From JBPOJN01 sp052033505 (GTDB taxonomy: Bacteria > UBA10199 > JACPAL01 > GCA-016699445): a stretch of DNA of 13,996 bases. The notes under the pieces are model-generated. The model was not told where the DNA came from. It did not search any database and saw only the letters and a program-made list of their open reading frames with translations. Position numbers and translations under genes: made by a program. The stretch covers positions 1 to 13,996 of the forward strand of contig JBPOJN010000091.1 of assembly GCA_052033505.1 (NCBI GenBank), in the 5' to 3' direction. Shown piece by piece: positions 12,993 to 13,996 of this stretch (position 1 is its first letter; each line of letters begins with the position of its first letter).

Positions 12993-13996
12993 AATCCCGC
13001 TCCCAATTCATCGGCCATGAGACGGCGGAAAATGGTTTTTTCGAGCGCGATCTTCAAAGGCTCGCGACGGATTTTTTCGATAAGCTCCGCGGCGAAGGCA
13101 TACGTCAGCAGGCTCTTCGCCTGGGCTTCCTGGATGCCGCGCGCGCGCAGATAGAAAAGTTGGTCGGGATCGAGACGGCCGGTCGTGGCTCCGTGGTTGC
13201 ATTTCACGTCGTTGGCGAAAATTTCCAAGAGCGGCTTCGTGTTGATCAAGGCGTCGTTGGAGAGCAGCAGGTTGCGATTGTACTGTCGCGCGCTGGTCTT
13301 CTGGGCGCCGGGACGGACGATGATCTTGCCGTTGAAGACGCCCTTTGCGCGGCCTGACAAGACGCCTTTATAGAGTTCCAAACTCGTGCCGTGCGGGGCC
13401 ACGTGGTCGATCGTCGTTTGATGGTCGACGTGCTGAGTGCCGGTCGCCATATAAAGACCGTCTAAACTACAAGACGCACCTTCGGCTTGGAGCGCGGTTC
13501 GGATTTCACTTCGGTTCAAGTGGGCGCCAAGGGAGACCGCGATGGATTCGTAGCGGCTGTCCTTGGACTGCGCCACGTCGACTAATCCCAAATGATAGGC
13601 GTTTCCGCTCTCCTGCTGGATCCGGTAATGGTCGAGGGATGCGTTCGCTCCGGTCGTGATTTCGGTCACGGAATTCGTGCAATACGCGCCAGCACCACCG
13701 CCCACGTAGATTTCAATGAGCTGCGCATGCGCTCCTTCTTCGAGGACGACCAAGTTCCGCGGATGTGAAATGGTCGCTTGGTTTTCCGTCCAAGAGAAAT
13801 GGATGAAGTAAACGGGCCGGTCGATCGTAATGCCTTTCGGCACGATGAGGATCGCGCCGTCGGCTAGAAACGCCGAATTCAGCGAAACCAAGCTCCGTTC
13901 CGCGGGAAAATCGGATTGGGAGAGGCGCGGGACGACGTAACGCTTCGCAAGCTCGGGACGGTTTTTCAAAACATCTTGCAGACTGCCGAAAAAAAC
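12989..13996 (-). CDS. sufD: SufD, Fe-S assembly scaffold subunit (N-terminus beyond window edge)
   Basis: SufD combines with SufB and the SufC ATPase to form the SufBC2D complex on which clusters are built. The last 335 residues are present. The open frame continues to the window edge (VFFGSLQDVL before the first possible internal TTG start at 13969), so the start codon is outside; the whole family is usually about 420-440 aa. VPKGITIDRPVYF and the beta-helix core are recognisable. The C-terminal signature KCNHGATTGRLDPDQLFYLRARG contains the conserved Cys and His of the SufB-SufD interface. It is followed by the helical tail (about 60 residues). The stop overlaps the sufS start. sufB and sufC are expected just beyond the right edge. 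Confidence 0.95.
   Translation of the reverse strand, partial: VFFGSLQDVLKNRPELAKRYVVPRLSQSDFPAERSLVSLNSAFLADGAILIVPKGITIDRPVYFIHFSWTENQATISHPRNLVVLEEGAHAQLIEIYVGGGAGAYCTNSVTEITTGANASLDHYRIQQESGNAYHLGLVDVAQSKDSRYESIAVSLGAHLNRSEIRTALQAEGASCSLDGLYMATGTQHVDHQTTIDHVAPHGTSLELYKGVLSGRAKGVFNGKIIVRPGAQKTSARQYNRNLLLSNDALINTKPLLEIFANDVKCNHGATTGRLDPDQLFYLRARGIQEAQAKSLLTYAFAAELIEKIRREPLKIALEKTIFRRLMADELGAGL

Overview
The window is about 14 kb of dense, chromosome-like bacterial DNA of moderate GC content. Genes lie on both strands, with short gaps and several stop/start overlaps. The cell looks Gram-negative: there are two lipobox lipoproteins, a YcbB-type L,D-transpeptidase, a RegB/RegA-type two-component pair and a Grx4-type CGFS glutaredoxin. 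A deoxyhypusine-synthase-like protein and a SUF operon using SufU rather than SufE suggest an environmental lineage of the delta-proteobacterial or Bdellovibrionota sort. That placement is an inference, not something the sequence proves. I see no tRNA, rRNA, transposase, phage gene or CRISPR array.

Left part (1-4353). A minus-strand deoxyhypusine-synthase-like gene is cut by the window edge. It is followed by an unrecognised 397-aa minus-strand gene. A divergent PrmA-like ribosomal protein L11 methyltransferase gene comes next, sharing a 42-bp divergent region that holds a perfect short dyad. Directly downstream is a lipoprotein L,D-transpeptidase. Its 3' end overlaps, tail to tail, a small secreted protein gene with a glycine-rich core.

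Middle (4417-10517, all plus strand). An unrecognised 212/220-aa gene precedes a RegB-like sensor kinase and a RegA-like response regulator, which are joined by an ATGA overlap. A weak terminator-like hairpin closes that unit. Then come a secreted matrixin-family metalloprotease with a C-terminal regulatory-like domain, a small lipoprotein whose ribosome-binding site lies in a hairpin, and a 501-aa, largely disordered Ser/Pro/Lys-rich protein of unknown function.

Right part (13996-10514, minus strand). This is the distal portion of a SUF iron-sulfur cluster assembly operon in the order sufD (partial), sufS, sufU, sufT, monothiol glutaredoxin. SufS removes sulfur from cysteine, SufU accepts it, SufD belongs to the SufBCD assembly scaffold (sufB and sufC presumably lie beyond the right edge), and SufT and the glutaredoxin probably act in cluster maturation or delivery. 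The only sizeable gap, between sufS and sufU, carries two adjacent perfect 10-bp-stem palindromes.

I found no clear new multi-gene system. The most interesting items are the paired palindromes inside the suf operon, the RegB homologue that keeps the quinone-site motif but seems to lack the redox cysteine, hairpins at gene starts, and the group of unrecognised secreted or disordered proteins downstream of the two-component pair.
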